A stretch of DNA of 64,000 nt from Earliella scabrosa (taxonomy: Eukaryota; Basidiomycota; Agaricomycetes; Polyporales; Polyporaceae): assembly GCA_022605405.1 (NCBI GenBank), contig JABYQQ010000009.1:248001-312000 (forward strand), read 5' to 3'. The first letter of the stretch is position 1. Each line of letters opens with the position of its first letter. The position numbers and the translations under genes were made by a program. The notes beneath the pieces were generated by a model, which did no database searches, had not been told where the DNA came from, and saw only the letters and a program-made list of their open reading frames with translations. Shown piece by piece: positions 47,509 to 59,852 of the stretch.

Positions 47509-48615
47509 TGTTCCTCTCCGAACCCACAGAACAGATCATACAGCCTCCCTCTCCACCCACGTCGAAATACCTTCCGCCTCTCGTGTCCCCCGAACTTGCG
47601 TGTTCCTGCTTTGGGTTTTAGGATCGTCGATACGCTCGTTGTGCACTGGAACCTGTACTATAGCTGTCCCCTCTCCCTCTCCCGCTCCCGCTTCCCGCCT
47701 CTGTCTCTGCGCCCGGATCTCGTCGCCTCACCTGACTGTCAGAATCAAATTCTGTGACTTCCGTGTCGCTTTCGCCCCCTATCGGTGTGGCTCGTGTTCT
47801 GTGTTCGGGGAGCTCTTTTGCGCAGCTTCTGTGTGACGTTACAAGGCTAAGCTTCAAAGCTTCAACCACAGTTGAAGTTGAGCGGCTGTCAATTGTGGTA
47901 AGAATCCTAAGGCCAGCTGTTCTCGATCTGTTCGGTTTGACTGTCGAGCGCAAGTACGAAGGTTTCGCGTGATAGTAGAGAACTAGAGTCTAGCGGCCGG
48001 TGTTCGTCGAGGCCTTCAAGCTTCAGCCACCATCCGCCTGCAACTGATCGGAGTCGATGCCTCCGCACGAAACTCGAGTTCACGAGCGCCGGAAGAGAAC
48101 ACTGTGCCTACGGGTTCACAAACACAATGCTCACAGTGCGACCCGCGCGTTTAGCTCATCATCGATGAGGAGAGTATCAACCGTTGCCCTCAAGTTCTAC
48201 GTCAAGCTTAAGGAGCTCGAGGCGTCCGCCGGTCCACAGGATCGGACTGGGACGAGCTCGAGGGATACGCCGTTCGATCCAGATGACACTGAGACGGTGA
48301 CTCGAAGGAAGCTGCTGGGTACCGACTGCATGATTACATATGGATGACGGCGAGAATGTTAACGTTACTGAGGCATCTCATCGGTTAGTGCACCGTTGAA
48401 GGATCGTCCCCGCCCTATAGGGAAGACAAGGTTACACCGGCCGCATCTCTGCAACGCATTATTGTCTGCTGTTGTGTGCCTATTGCGCCACACTAAGCTC
48501 GACAAATGGGGAGGACCCAATCCGGATGAGACGAGATGAGTACAGAACAGCTGTGATGCTTCTGATTTAGCCCTAGTGAGAGTTAACGTTCACCACTTGA
48601 ATGAGTGGAGGACTC

Positions 48616-48637
48616 GCTAGCGGACTAATCCGCTAGC
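48616..48637. repeat. Inverted repeat with 9-bp arms and 4-base loop
   Basis: GCTAGCGGA, loop CTAA, TCCGCTAGC. It could form a hairpin in DNA or RNA. It lies in non-coding DNA about 475 bp before the second septin-like gene. Confidence 0.7.
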
Positions 48638-49110
48638 CCCCAAGACGTATCGAATACTTACGTGCCGTCAAGTTCACCACTAGGTTTGTTCAGAGGCCGA
48701 TGTTTTGGCATACATTCAAGCACTACTACACTAGTACTTACTTTGACTCTGCGACGAATCCACAACATCAGAGTCTTGCTATGGGTGCCTGAGCGTGGGA
48801 GAGGAATTGGGACCCCGCAGTTTAACAGTTCTGACGGGCCGATGGGGGGCCAAATAAGGACAAAGCGGGGCCCAAAGGAGCGGGAGCGGACGCTGCTGGT
48901 CGCTGAACAGAAAGCGCGACGAGGCTTTGCAACTTGGCTTTGCAACTCGCAGGGGCTTTCGCTTTCCGCGCCCGCTTGTTCCGCTGCTGCATGCACATAC
49001 TCCGCTGGTCGTCGCTGGTCGTCCTCGTCTCATCTCTCTCGCGCCGCTCCTTACTCCTATCCCACCTTTCTCACCGCTGATACCCACCCACCGTCCTCTT
49101 CTCGACCGCC

Positions 49111-51479
49111 ATGTTCACCTTCCGCCGCAAGCCCAAAAAGTCCGAAGAAGACCACAACGGGCCTCCGTTCATCCGCACCTCGCCCTCTCTCCCGGAGTTG
49201 TCTGCCCAGGGGATACCATGGCCCAGCAATCTCGTCGACCTCTCCCAGCTGCCCCAGGATGCCCCCGCGCCGAGGGGCGCGGCGAAGACGTCCTTCACCG
49301 CGGATGTTGTGACCCCAGTCCCATTCCACAAGCCGTGGTCGTCTCCTGGCAAGGCCACAGACAGTCCTACAGGACCGCCCATCGCGTCCCTGTATGCTTC
49401 TCACCCGCCGTCCGCCTTCGAGACGCGTAAGGTGTCGATCCCTGGCCGTCACCGCGCGAGCCAGAAGCGCAACAGAAACCCGACCACGTTCAATCTCATG
49501 GTGCGTGGTTCTGTAGTTCCTCTATATGCACGCGTGTGGTCTTACCGGACCCCCTCCCTATCGTTACGCGCGCCACTGCGTCCGTGGGATGTGTTGCAAC
49601 GCTACAACAATAGGTCGCTGGCGCGCAAGGCACGGGCAAGACTTCACTCCTACGCCTCATCCTCGAGACCGCGGACATCTCGCCCACCGCCACTGCTGAC
49701 CAGAAGGCGGCGATGCAACGCTTCCTCCGTAACGCGCCGAAGCGGACAGAGGCCATCCAGACGGCCTGCGTGGAGATCTGCGAGAGCAAGTATGACAGAC
49801 TGCTGTTGTCGGTGATCGACACGCCCGGACTAGACTTCCAGGAGGGTCACGAGCTCAAGCTCGAACGCCAAGTTTCCGGCATAGTCAAGTACCTTGATGC
49901 CCAGTTCGCGGACACGCTCAGCGAGGTACGTGCTCAGCTCTCTTCCATGATTCTCGCCATCTTCGCACCTTCTCCGCAACCGCCATCCCTTCTCGCCCGC
50001 GAGGATGTACCTGAACGCTCACCGACCTGACAGGAATCCAAAGTTGTCCGTCAGAGCAAGGGAGACCAGCATATCCATCTGTCAGTAATCCTCGTCTGAC
50101 GTGCATGCTTGTTCATCTGCTCACCCGTTGCTCAGATGCATCTACATGATTGATCCCTCCTCGGTCGCGACAGAGCCCGCTCGCCGTGCTCAGTCGTCGT
50201 TCCCCACCAAGGTGCGCTCCGAGACCACCATCTCGTACAAGCCACCAGATCTTTCTTCTATGTCGGAGGACTCCGACTCGGAAGACGAAGACGACGGAAC
50301 GGGTAACGGCTTGACCATGTCCCCCGTCGACATCCGCATCATCCGCCGCCTCAGTGCTCGCGCCAACGTCCTTCCCGTCATCGCTCGCGCCGACTCGCTT
50401 ACGGACGGGAAGCTCGCTGCGATCAAGAAGGTTGTGCGGCGCGATCTGAGGGCTGCTAACCTGGACTTCGGCGTGTTCGGCCCCGTCGCGGACGACCCGA
50501 AGAGTCCCTCGGATGAGCGCCAGAATGGGCACAGTCATACCAATAGCAGCACCGGCAGCGAGCACAGCAATGGGACCAGTAACGGCAACGGCAATGGCAA
50601 TGGCAATGCTCCGCCCAAGGAGGAGGAGAAGACTGAAGAGGAGCCGGCGGAACAGGAACGGACATCTCGGCCTGTCATAAAGCTCCGGCCAACCAGACTT
50701 GCCCGTCGTCCATCTCGGTCTCGCTCACGTCTCGAGATCACCGACGTCTCCCTCGCGGAGGATCCCAGCGCGGACATGATCAACGACACGGAGAGCGTTG
50801 CCAGTCGCCGGTTCTCTGCGCATATAGTAGCAAAGACGGACCTCAGTGCCAATTTGCCGTTCGCGCTCATCACGCCGGAGCACGTTCGCAAGAAGCGCAC
50901 TCCCAAGGGCGTCGTCTCGCCGTCGTCGGCGAGCGCGAACGGCCACGTCGCGGAGAGCAAGGACGGACATGCGAGCAACAGGGATTCCATGATTGCGCCT
51001 TCTGAGGACGGCCATGCGTTCTCCATCGCGCAGTCGAGCGTGATGTCCCCTGTTTCGCCGTCGACGCCGACCTCGCTCCGCCACTTCCCGTACTTGCAGG
51101 GGCCACCGGCGGATCTGAAGGGAGTGTTCGTGCGCAAGTTTAGGTGGGGAACGGTTGACGTGCTCAACCCCGAGCACTGCGACTTCGCCGCCCTGCGCAC
51201 GGCGGTGATGTCCACACACATCAAGGTGCGTGGGAGATCGAAGTGTGCCATGCGTCGGACGGGCCGTGCTGACATGCCTCGGCAGTTGCTGAAAATCCGG
51301 ACCAAGGAAGTGCTGTATGAGAGGTACAGGACGGAGAAGTTGCTCGCGAGGCGCGCGACGCGCAACATTAGTGAAGATGAGACTCGGAGGTTGTTGGAAG
51401 GTGCGTCTGTCCGGTGCGGTGGACTGATGTCATCCGTCTCACGTCTCTCGCCTCCTTGCCTACAGACCTCGGACTGTGA
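49111..51479 (+). CDS. Septin-like GTPase
   Basis: Predicted 655 aa from six exons: 49111-49500, 49614-49925, 50034-50080, 50136-51225, 51286-51400, 51466-51479. After a 130-residue basic and Pro-rich N-terminus comes a P-loop GAQGTGKT (133-140), DTPGLDF (from 199), the block IHLCIYMIDPSS, and ANVLPVIARADSLT (ARAD near 333). A disordered insertion of about 200 residues follows, with Asn-Gly repeats and Glu runs. Then come FRWGTVDVLNPEHCDF, the C-terminal block KIRTKEVLYERYRTEK and the end RRLLEDLGL. Septins form GTP-binding filaments at cell cortex and septa. This copy is divergent and long (typical septins are 350-500 aa). It shares intron positions with the G domain of the upstream fusion gene, so the two are paralogues. 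Confidence 0.82.
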
Positions 51480-51856
51480 TTATCTTTGGGTCTGTGTCTG
51501 TTTCCAGTGCTTGCGACATCTTCTGTATCTACTGACATCTGCCTGCCCGCCGTCACCTCGCCGGCCGAAGCGGGCCCCTGACGAGGCTGCGCGGCTCGTG
51601 TATCTCATCTTACCGCTCGTTCTTCTTGCTTCACTAGCTACGAACCCATACCTCGCCTACCCTTACATCCTGTCTGTAGTTTGACCCGGATCTTTCTGTG
51701 CACATGATGTTCATTCGTCCCGCGTTTCGAGACTCGCTTCTCCCGCCGATCGTTACAGCCTCTCCCGCTGCGTCATCTAAGTAGTTTGTTTTACCATTAT
51801 TTGCTATACTGTGGTACGAAGGGCCCCGAGGCATGTATGCGTTAATGCGTCACAGA
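51480..51856. other. Convergent intergenic region, no gene seen
   Basis: 377 bp between the stops of the septin-like gene and chorismate mutase. It serves as 3' flank for both. An open frame runs on from the septin exon to 51684 but is removed by the terminal intron. Confidence 0.55.
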
Positions 51857-53096
51857 CTATTTACCATTCGTCTTGGCCGACAGCTTTGCTATCTCATCCT
51901 CCGACAGCCCGTCTAACCGCACGAGCAGGTAGTCTACCTGGAGGAAGACGGATGGGAGCTGAGCGAACGTTTTCATTGTCACATATGCGCCGGGAACGCA
52001 CCTCGACCTCCTTGGTGAGTGGGATTATGTAGTGCTCGTACAGCTCGACGACGCCGTCGACGTCGATCTTGCGTGTCGCCGAGTCGTTCAACGGTTCGCC
52101 GTCCGAGGTGAAGTTTATGGCGTAGAGGGACGCCTTCTTGCGGAGGCGCTGGAGAAGGCGCTGCTCGACCTCGGGCTTCGTGATCAGGGCATCGAGCGCG
52201 GCGCGGTTGCGGGACTTGATGTGCGGGATGAAGGCGGCTGGGTTGTCTCTGAACTTGCTCTCGGAGACGAACTTGCCTGGGTAGGAGAGAGGGGACGGGA
52301 TGAGCTCCAAGGCGCGACGGACGAGAGCGGGTAGAGGAGGACACTGGGTGCTCACCGTAGTGGACGCGCTTGGAGATGGCCTGGAGGACCTCGAGGTCGA
52401 CAAAGGCGGCGCTGCCGTAGTTGCCGTCGTCCTCGTACTCTGCGTCGCCGGTGATGCCCTGGGCGCGCTTGAGGGCGGCGAGGGCGAGGGTGGCGGGGCG
52501 GGTGATGCGGGGGACGATGGCCTGGGTGTAGAAGGAGAGGATGGACGCGTTCACGTTGATCTTGTTCGGGTGGAGGATGGGCGGGTGCGGGAACGGCTTG
52601 AGGATGGGCGGGGGCAGGTCCGCGATGTCCGTGAACGGGTACTCGTCTGGGCTGCAGCCAGGATCCGGCCGAGCAGCGAGGGTCAGCACTCGCTCCTCCC
52701 TCGCTCTCTCTCTCGCGCACGACCACGCACACCGAGAAGGACTTCACACACACCTGGTGTACCGTCTTGCCTTCGCTGCACACACACGACGACGATCACC
52801 CACACTCGTCAGCGCGCGTGGACTGCGCCCGGGGACGCGGGAGAGCGACACGCACCATGGAACGTCTCAGTCTCCTTCAGGAACCACTCGAGCCAGCTGC
52901 CATTGAAGCCGATGTCCTTCAGCTCCTGGATCTCGCCGCGCCGGTACGCCTTCGGGTTGTGCGCAAACTGCGCGCGCTCGATGAGGGAGAAGATGATCGT
53001 GTCCTCGAGCCGTGTGAGGATCGCACGGATGCGGTCGAGCGAGAGCGGGTCCGCGCCGAGGATGAAGTTCTGCTCGGGGAGGGGCACGCTCGCCAT
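51857..53096 (-). CDS. ARO7: Chorismate mutase (AroQ eukaryotic type)
   Basis: Predicted 304 aa from five exons on the minus strand: 52856-53096, 52754-52775, 52356-52651, 52002-52276, 51857-51937. It has the helical fungal chorismate mutase plan: [30 protein letters not shown] (given as parts), [80 protein letters not shown]. It rearranges chorismate to prephenate at the branch to Phe and Tyr. The yeast enzyme is inhibited by Tyr and activated by Trp; regulation here is inferred. Exon 2 is just 22 nt (encoding AKARRYT). The gene is divergent from THI4. Confidence 0.93.
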
Positions 53097-53608
53097 CGTT
53101 GCTGCGCCTGGTGAGTCTGTCTCTTTGCGGTTGCGCCTGTTGCTCGGGGGCGTTTTGGGGGTGTGCTCGCTGTGTCGCTCCAACTTTGGAAGCGGAGAGG
53201 GGCGCGCTGCTGGCAAGAATGACTACAGCCTGAACCTATGACTTTATGGCGTGCCGATGACCATGCTTCCTCACGCCCGAGCGCGGCGACGCCGCGGCCA
53301 AAGATACGTCTCATCCGCTGCTCTTCGTCGCTTGTCATACCGCCACTGGTCCACTCCGTTTCCACTCGCAAGCACCTGCCAAACAGCGATCCGATGCAAG
53401 AGGACGCCTCAAGTCGGCGGTTACGCATAGCAAGTGAGTCATTCTATCCCCTGATCGACAGACCCAACCGGTTGACAAGCGATGCTACATGGTAACATGG
53501 CAGAGCCAAAGCAAACGTTGAGTTTGTGAAACGCCTGTGGAATATTGACACTCGGTTGGAGAAAGAGAAGAATGGCCGACATTGGCCGCAGGAATTGGGC
53601 CACAATTT

Positions 53609-54133
53609 ATGCGGCGAGGGATGCTTGAGCGATTCTGGCACTTGGCATCCCAACTTAACCCCAACGTCTTCTTGGGATTACTCACCAAACGCCGCGTGTC
53701 CGACTTCTTGCACGAAGCTCAAGATCCTCAAAGACAGGATGAGTCAGTAGAATCCCAGCTAATGGTAGCAGCCAACCAGTAAGTTGCCTACTGAACCGCC
53801 GCGGGCCGCTTTCTGATAGGACTGCAACAGCGTTAAGTATCTTCGGGATTATTGCTGCTTAGGGCCTACCACCGGCTCATCTATGACGAACTCTCTGACG
53901 GGCAAAGTCGGCAAACCTCATCGATAACGGCGAGAGAAGTGCGTGGAATGCAGTCGGACACGGCGCAGGACCCGCCTGGAATTCCAAGCCTAGCACGACC
54001 GTGCTCCATAATAGCCCGACCATGGAGCTCCAGCTTCCTAGAAGAATGGCTAGGGCACCGTTCTGTGAGAAACCTTGCGTCCCGACCAATGCCAGAGTCG
54101 CCGACCACGCTGGTCCGGGTCAACGCGCGATAA
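53609..54133 (+). CDS. Hypothetical two-exon ORF
   Basis: Exons 53609-53778 and 53863-54133 join in frame (donor GTAAGT, acceptor TTAG) to 146 codons. The N-terminal half looks protein-like (MLERFWHLASQLNPNVFLGL, RRVSDFLHEAQDP, AYHRLIYDELSDG) with more AT-rich codons than its neighbours. No family recognised. It could be a small gene or a decayed fragment. Confidence 0.3.
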
Positions 54134-54357
54134 TCACTGCTTTATCAAGGCGGCAGGCAAGGTACTGGTGTGTGAACGCTCCCCACCAGATCCGACAGGA
54201 AGCCTCGGAGCACTTCCGACACTCCGTCGAGTGACCTTCTTGCTTGGAGCGGGGTCCAGACGGTCCGTTTCCGCCCCACCTAGACGGACAAACTGCACCT
54301 CCGCCGCTATGCTTCGTTCCCAATGTACCAAGCCCTTTGCACGTCTCTCACTGCACC

Positions 54358-54363
54358 TATAAA
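54358..54363 (+). promoter_or_regulatory. TATA box of THI4
   Basis: TATAAA 88 nt before the THI4 start codon, preceded by CCAAT at about 54320. This fits a strongly regulated promoter. Confidence 0.5.
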
Positions 54364-54450
54364 TGCACCGTGATGAATGAGAAGGAACGGACGCCTTAGG
54401 CTCACCCGTGCTCACGCTCACGCACTCCCCGACCGAACTTTACCCCCGCC

Positions 54451-55635
<1,185 letters not shown>

Positions 55636-56485
55636 AGGGCGCCTGCCGCTAGCCCGGGAGGAGACTGAAAATCGCACATTGCAATGGAGAGCCTGAAAAT
55701 CTCAGTGTACATCCTGTACTATCATCAAGCCGTGTAGCACCAGCATAACCCCACTCACCGAGACCCAAGGAGGTGTGGCGTTTTATGTCTCGCACGCCGA
55801 ACGAAAAAACCTCCGTCTGCAATCCCCAGCTAGCATTCGGAACGCCCGTCGTACTCGTACAACACACCAACGAACAAACGTCTACCCAACTGTGAACCAT
55901 GAGAAGGAAAAAAACAAAGATCGACCTGGATGCATAGGGGATAGACGAGAGCACTGCCGTCATTGTGAATCCGGAACCTGTGAGTGTATAGTAGTGGTGG
56001 TAAGGGAGCCCGAGCGAGGCATGAGTCAAAGGGGGGTGCGAGAGCGCGAGGAGGAAGAGAATTATGTACCGACTCAACGGACGGCCGCCTGTGCTACAGT
56101 TCGATGATGTCAAAATGGACGATTTGGAATCGGATATCGGATAACCTGTCAATGCCCGGGAGACCAGAGAGGGAGCCGGCGAGAGAGGAGGAAATAGGTG
56201 AGGCATAAAAAGCAAGCAAGAGTACCATACGTCAACCAGAACCAGCAGATGTGAGATCGGGCGCGTGTATGCGCATAGGTGGGAGCGGGGAGTCGGGATG
56301 GAAAGAGGAGTGCATCCTCTAGATTGTCGTGGTCAATCGAGCGGCACGGCGCAGCCGATATGGATCGGTCCACCTCGTGTCGGCGGACATTACTATTAGC
56401 CATTGGATTCGGGAGTCTTCCCCGTTCTTCGTTCTTCCAGATTACGCGCCCCTTATAGGCGCATGGCGAACAAGCGAATCGATGA
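55636..56485. other. Convergent intergenic region, no supported gene
   Basis: About 850 bp between the stops of THI4 and the NDK-like gene. ORFs on either strand (up to 188 codons, 55649-56215 minus) have no motifs. Confidence 0.5.
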
Positions 56486-58168
56486 TCATGCACGCACAGC
56501 GCGTGGGGCAGGAGCAGGCTTGCCTTTGGCCTGGTTGCCAGTCAACGCAGCACCCGCCATCTTCGCCGCCCTCAGCAGTGCGCTCTTGTTTGTCCTTGGA
56601 GCCACCGTCGGTGCCTGCAGACTGCTCGGGCGCGGGCGGGGCTTCGCTGGCGCTTCTTCTTTTGGCTCTGCGTGTCCGTTGGCTTTCGGGACTGATTGCG
56701 ACGACTTCGCGGACGGGGCAGTCGACGGACGGGATGCTGGACGGCCAGCGTTGAGGGAGGTAGTGCGGGACAGTGCTGGGCGGGAGACGCCGTTGGTCTG
56801 CATTGACGCGGCGGAGGGAGGACGGGCGAAGGACGGGCGGGAGGAAGGGACGCCGCTGAAGGATTGTCGGGAGTTGGATCGAGAGGGCAGGGATTGATTG
56901 GATGGCTGCCGGACTGAGACGGGATCAAGGTGAGTGTCACATATATGCAGATGTCTATTGCAGGGGACGTACACATGAAAGAGGATGGCGGCGCGACCTC
57001 CTTCTGCTGCCTCAGCGCTGCACTCTTGTTCAACCTTGGGGCGACCGACGGAGGACGTGTGCTTGCGACGGCGATGCTCTCCCTCCGCTTGTGTCCGGGA
57101 ACACCATCGAACGTGGCCTTTGGACCCTCTCCGTTGGTAGTTGTCGTCTTCTTCTTGTTATCTGCAGGCTTGATACCCAGCCTCAGAGAGGCGGCACGTG
57201 TCATCCGCGGAGCAACGACCGGGGGTGCCGTCGACGCAACAGTAATGGTTTCTGCACGCTTGTGGCCGGGAACATTGGCAAATGTCTGCGCGAGACGTTC
57301 CTTCGTAGGTGGGGCACGCTTGGGGGTTTCGATCGCGATGCCCTGGCGGAGAGCTGCCGTCTTGGACATACGTGGGACGATATCGGGGGCGGCGTGAGTG
57401 GTAGGAAGGGCACGCGCCTTGAACCCAGACTTCCCAGACCCATTCGCCGACCCGCCCGCGTGCGACGAGGTAGCATACTCTGACCCTCCTCCCCCATTGC
57501 GAAGCGCCTCCAACACGGATGATGACACGGACCTGAGAGATCCCGCGGAGACACCGTAACTCTGTCCGACATCTGGGAGCTCTGTCGTCGGGAAGGGCGG
57601 GGATGAGGCGAAGATAGCCTGGATCTGTATCTCCGCCGTCTGAGCGTCCGGGGAGCCCATGACGCCGTTCTGGGCAGCGGAGATACCGTACAGCGCACGG
57701 ATGGAGTTGGGTGTCTCCTTGCGCGCAACCTCGGGGTCAGGGTCGCCCATAAGAGAATGCCAAACTTCAACGGCGCGGCGGCGCTCGAGGACGTAGACCC
57801 AGACGGGACCTCTGCATGGCCGGGCGCGGGGGAGATGAATAGAGCGCAGCGACGACAGGGGCGAGGAACTCACTCTGCAAAGGACTCATAGTCGGGCCCG
57901 AAGAGCTCGAAGAGAGTGTCAGGGTCAGTGTCGATGTCAAACTCCATTTGCCTTTCTTTGACAATCTTGCCGCGCACATCGTCAGTACATGCGTTCGAGC
58001 GAGGACTCGCGCGCGCACCTCGAACCCAGCGTCCGAGATACGGAGCTCGATCTCAAATCTATGGTTGAGCGCATGGTTCTTGATGATAGCGACCGTCCGA
58101 GAGGTGGGCGAGACGGGGCTGGAAACAATCTCTCCGGGAGCCTGGTTGGGGGAGGAAGGTGCAGACAT
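56486..58168 (-). CDS. Nucleoside diphosphate kinase-fold protein lacking catalytic His, with repeat-rich tail
   Basis: Predicted 502 aa from four exons on the minus strand: 58019-58168, 57874-57965, 56973-57811, 56486-56913. Residues ~20-155 follow the NDK fold: RTVAIIKNHALNHRF, AGFEIVKERQMEFD, GPVWVYVLERRRAVEVW, MGDPDPEVARKETPNSIRAL. The active-site segment, normally N-x-x-H-G-S-D, reads NGVMGSPD, so the phosphate-accepting His is Met (about residue 132). NDK transfer activity is therefore unlikely. The remaining ~350 residues are disordered and contain four copies of a PR-x3-AAxLR motif. A structural or signalling role is possible but not shown. The start is the ATG before the NDK block. 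Confidence 0.8.
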
Positions 58169-59852
58169 GTTGATTGTTGGGACGGACTACAAGTCGCCGG
58201 AAGGATCGAAGAAGCAGCAAGCCGCAAAGTCAAGCACAGAGAAGAGTAAGAAATGAAGCAAGAACACTCGGAAGGAAAGCAGGATGAACTAAAAGGGCCC
58301 CGGACGAGATACAGAGGAGTTCAAGTTGGATGAGGTTCGAGTTGAAAGCCCACTCTCCCCTGTGATCTTGCACATCCCTCCTCGCGATCGGACACGTGCG
58401 GTCTGTGACATGTTGCCATTCTGGGATCTTGATCCTCCTCCTCTGGCTCCCTCAGCTAAGATTGGAGCACGTTTACAGGCTGAGCGCTCCTTGTCGCGCC
58501 AACCAATCCCTCTGCTGCTGGCGACCGTTCGAAGAACTCAAGCTATTCAATGCTTCGACGCTGCGAGGGGCAACCTATGTGACCGACGCGACCAGCCACG
58601 TTATGTCACACGGGTCACATCGTGTATCCTAACAACACGGGCGCCCCTCGCCTCTTCGAGCCACATCTCACGCCTCGTCCTTGACTCTTTTCGGTCTCTG
58701 TCAAATATCAAGACATTCCGTGTCCTCACAAATGCATGCCGCAGCGCACATTTCAACCCCTCGACGAGAAGCGGTAACCCAAGAGCACGCGTTGCGCCCA
58801 AATGAATGGGGACGAGGAGTCTGCAGTGGGACAGAATATGATCATTATCACGGAGCTGCGTGAGTGCTCGAAACAATCCTGCGCACAATGGCATCGAAGA
58901 TGCGCGCGATGTTGGCCGCCATGAATATCTCACCCGCGATGTATGCAAGTATACAGTGCGGCCAACGCGGCTCCTCGCACCGCCCGACCTCTCACGTTTC
59001 ACCATGCTCATGTGCATGAGCTTGCTGCACATCCTCAGTGTCTCTATGCCGCGCTCTCATTTCCCTGCCTCACGTCTCGAGCTCCAACATCTTCTGCCGC
59101 TGGGGAGAACGTTAGGCGCGCGCACTTCTGCACTTCGGAACGATGCACGCTAAGTATCTAGCCTTCCGTAATCTTGTCCGTGTGCAAGTATCTTGTCGAA
59201 CATGCTCTTCTAACTGCTCAGCCACATATAAGTAGCAGATGGGACCCAACGACGCGCCCGGTAAGTACTCAAGCTAGCGACGCGATGATTGAATGATTCC
59301 AGTTCACCATCCCTCTTATAGAACCATACCTCTCGCGAAGATCGGGACTGGCCCTTCCCGGCGGCGATGTGCAACAGTCCAAGCCCCGTCAAGGACCAAT
59401 GACAACGCGCAGAAGCCATCGCCGCACACGCAACTTCCATTAACGTTCGCGCTTTCACCTGGGAAGCTATGTACATAAGATTCCACGCGTGTGCTAGTGG
59501 CGTGGACTAACCCTCTCCTACACTATAGTGGACAGGCCAGGCCCCAAGCCCGTCGGCATCTAGGAGCACGGAGTGGTGTCGGGGTGGTGTTCACAGTCCA
59601 CTGGTTTCAGTACTCCCACAGAACGCCCACAATTCTTCAGACCAGCTTCCTTACCCAGCTCGAATTGCGTCTTCTCTCCGACCGGCCGGTTTCGCGAAGA
59701 CGATACAAACACCAGATGCAACCATGATAGGAAGGAATGCTCCGGTAAGTAAGCCAATCTCCGTCTTCGTGCCTCTCGTGTATTTCGAAGAGGCTTATAC
59801 ATAGGACACCCTCGTCGACGTTTGCCCCCTCCTTGGACGTTCCCCCTGTTGC
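58169..59852. promoter_or_regulatory. Divergent region between the NDK-like and P450 genes
   Basis: 1.7 kb with no supported gene. Short ORFs only. It contains the upstream regions of both genes. Confidence 0.45.

Larger units (their letters stand above)
47143..49110. other. Intergenic region between the two septin-like genes
   Basis: About 2 kb. It holds the 3' flank of the fusion gene with a short tandem repeat (47461-47508), an ORF of 96 codons without motifs (48057-48347), a strong hairpin (48616-48637) and the promoter of the second septin-like gene. No further gene is supported. Confidence 0.5.
53097..54450. promoter_or_regulatory. Divergent region between chorismate mutase and THI4
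   Basis: 1.35 kb. It contains a possible small two-exon ORF (53609-54133) and, near its right end, a TATA box for THI4. No thiamine-pyrophosphate riboswitch consensus (CTGAGA plus paired arms) was seen in the leader. Confidence 0.4.

Noticed and set aside
54360..54450. TPP riboswitch in the THI4 leader
   Set aside because: No CTGAGA core or matching stems were found, and the leader is only about 60-90 nt.
57201..57770. Large ORFs on the opposite strand or in other frames of GC-rich genes, for example 57201-57770 minus, 40544-41416 minus and 39763-40968 plus
   Set aside because: They are Arg-, Pro- and Ser-rich shadow frames of the supported exons and lack motifs.
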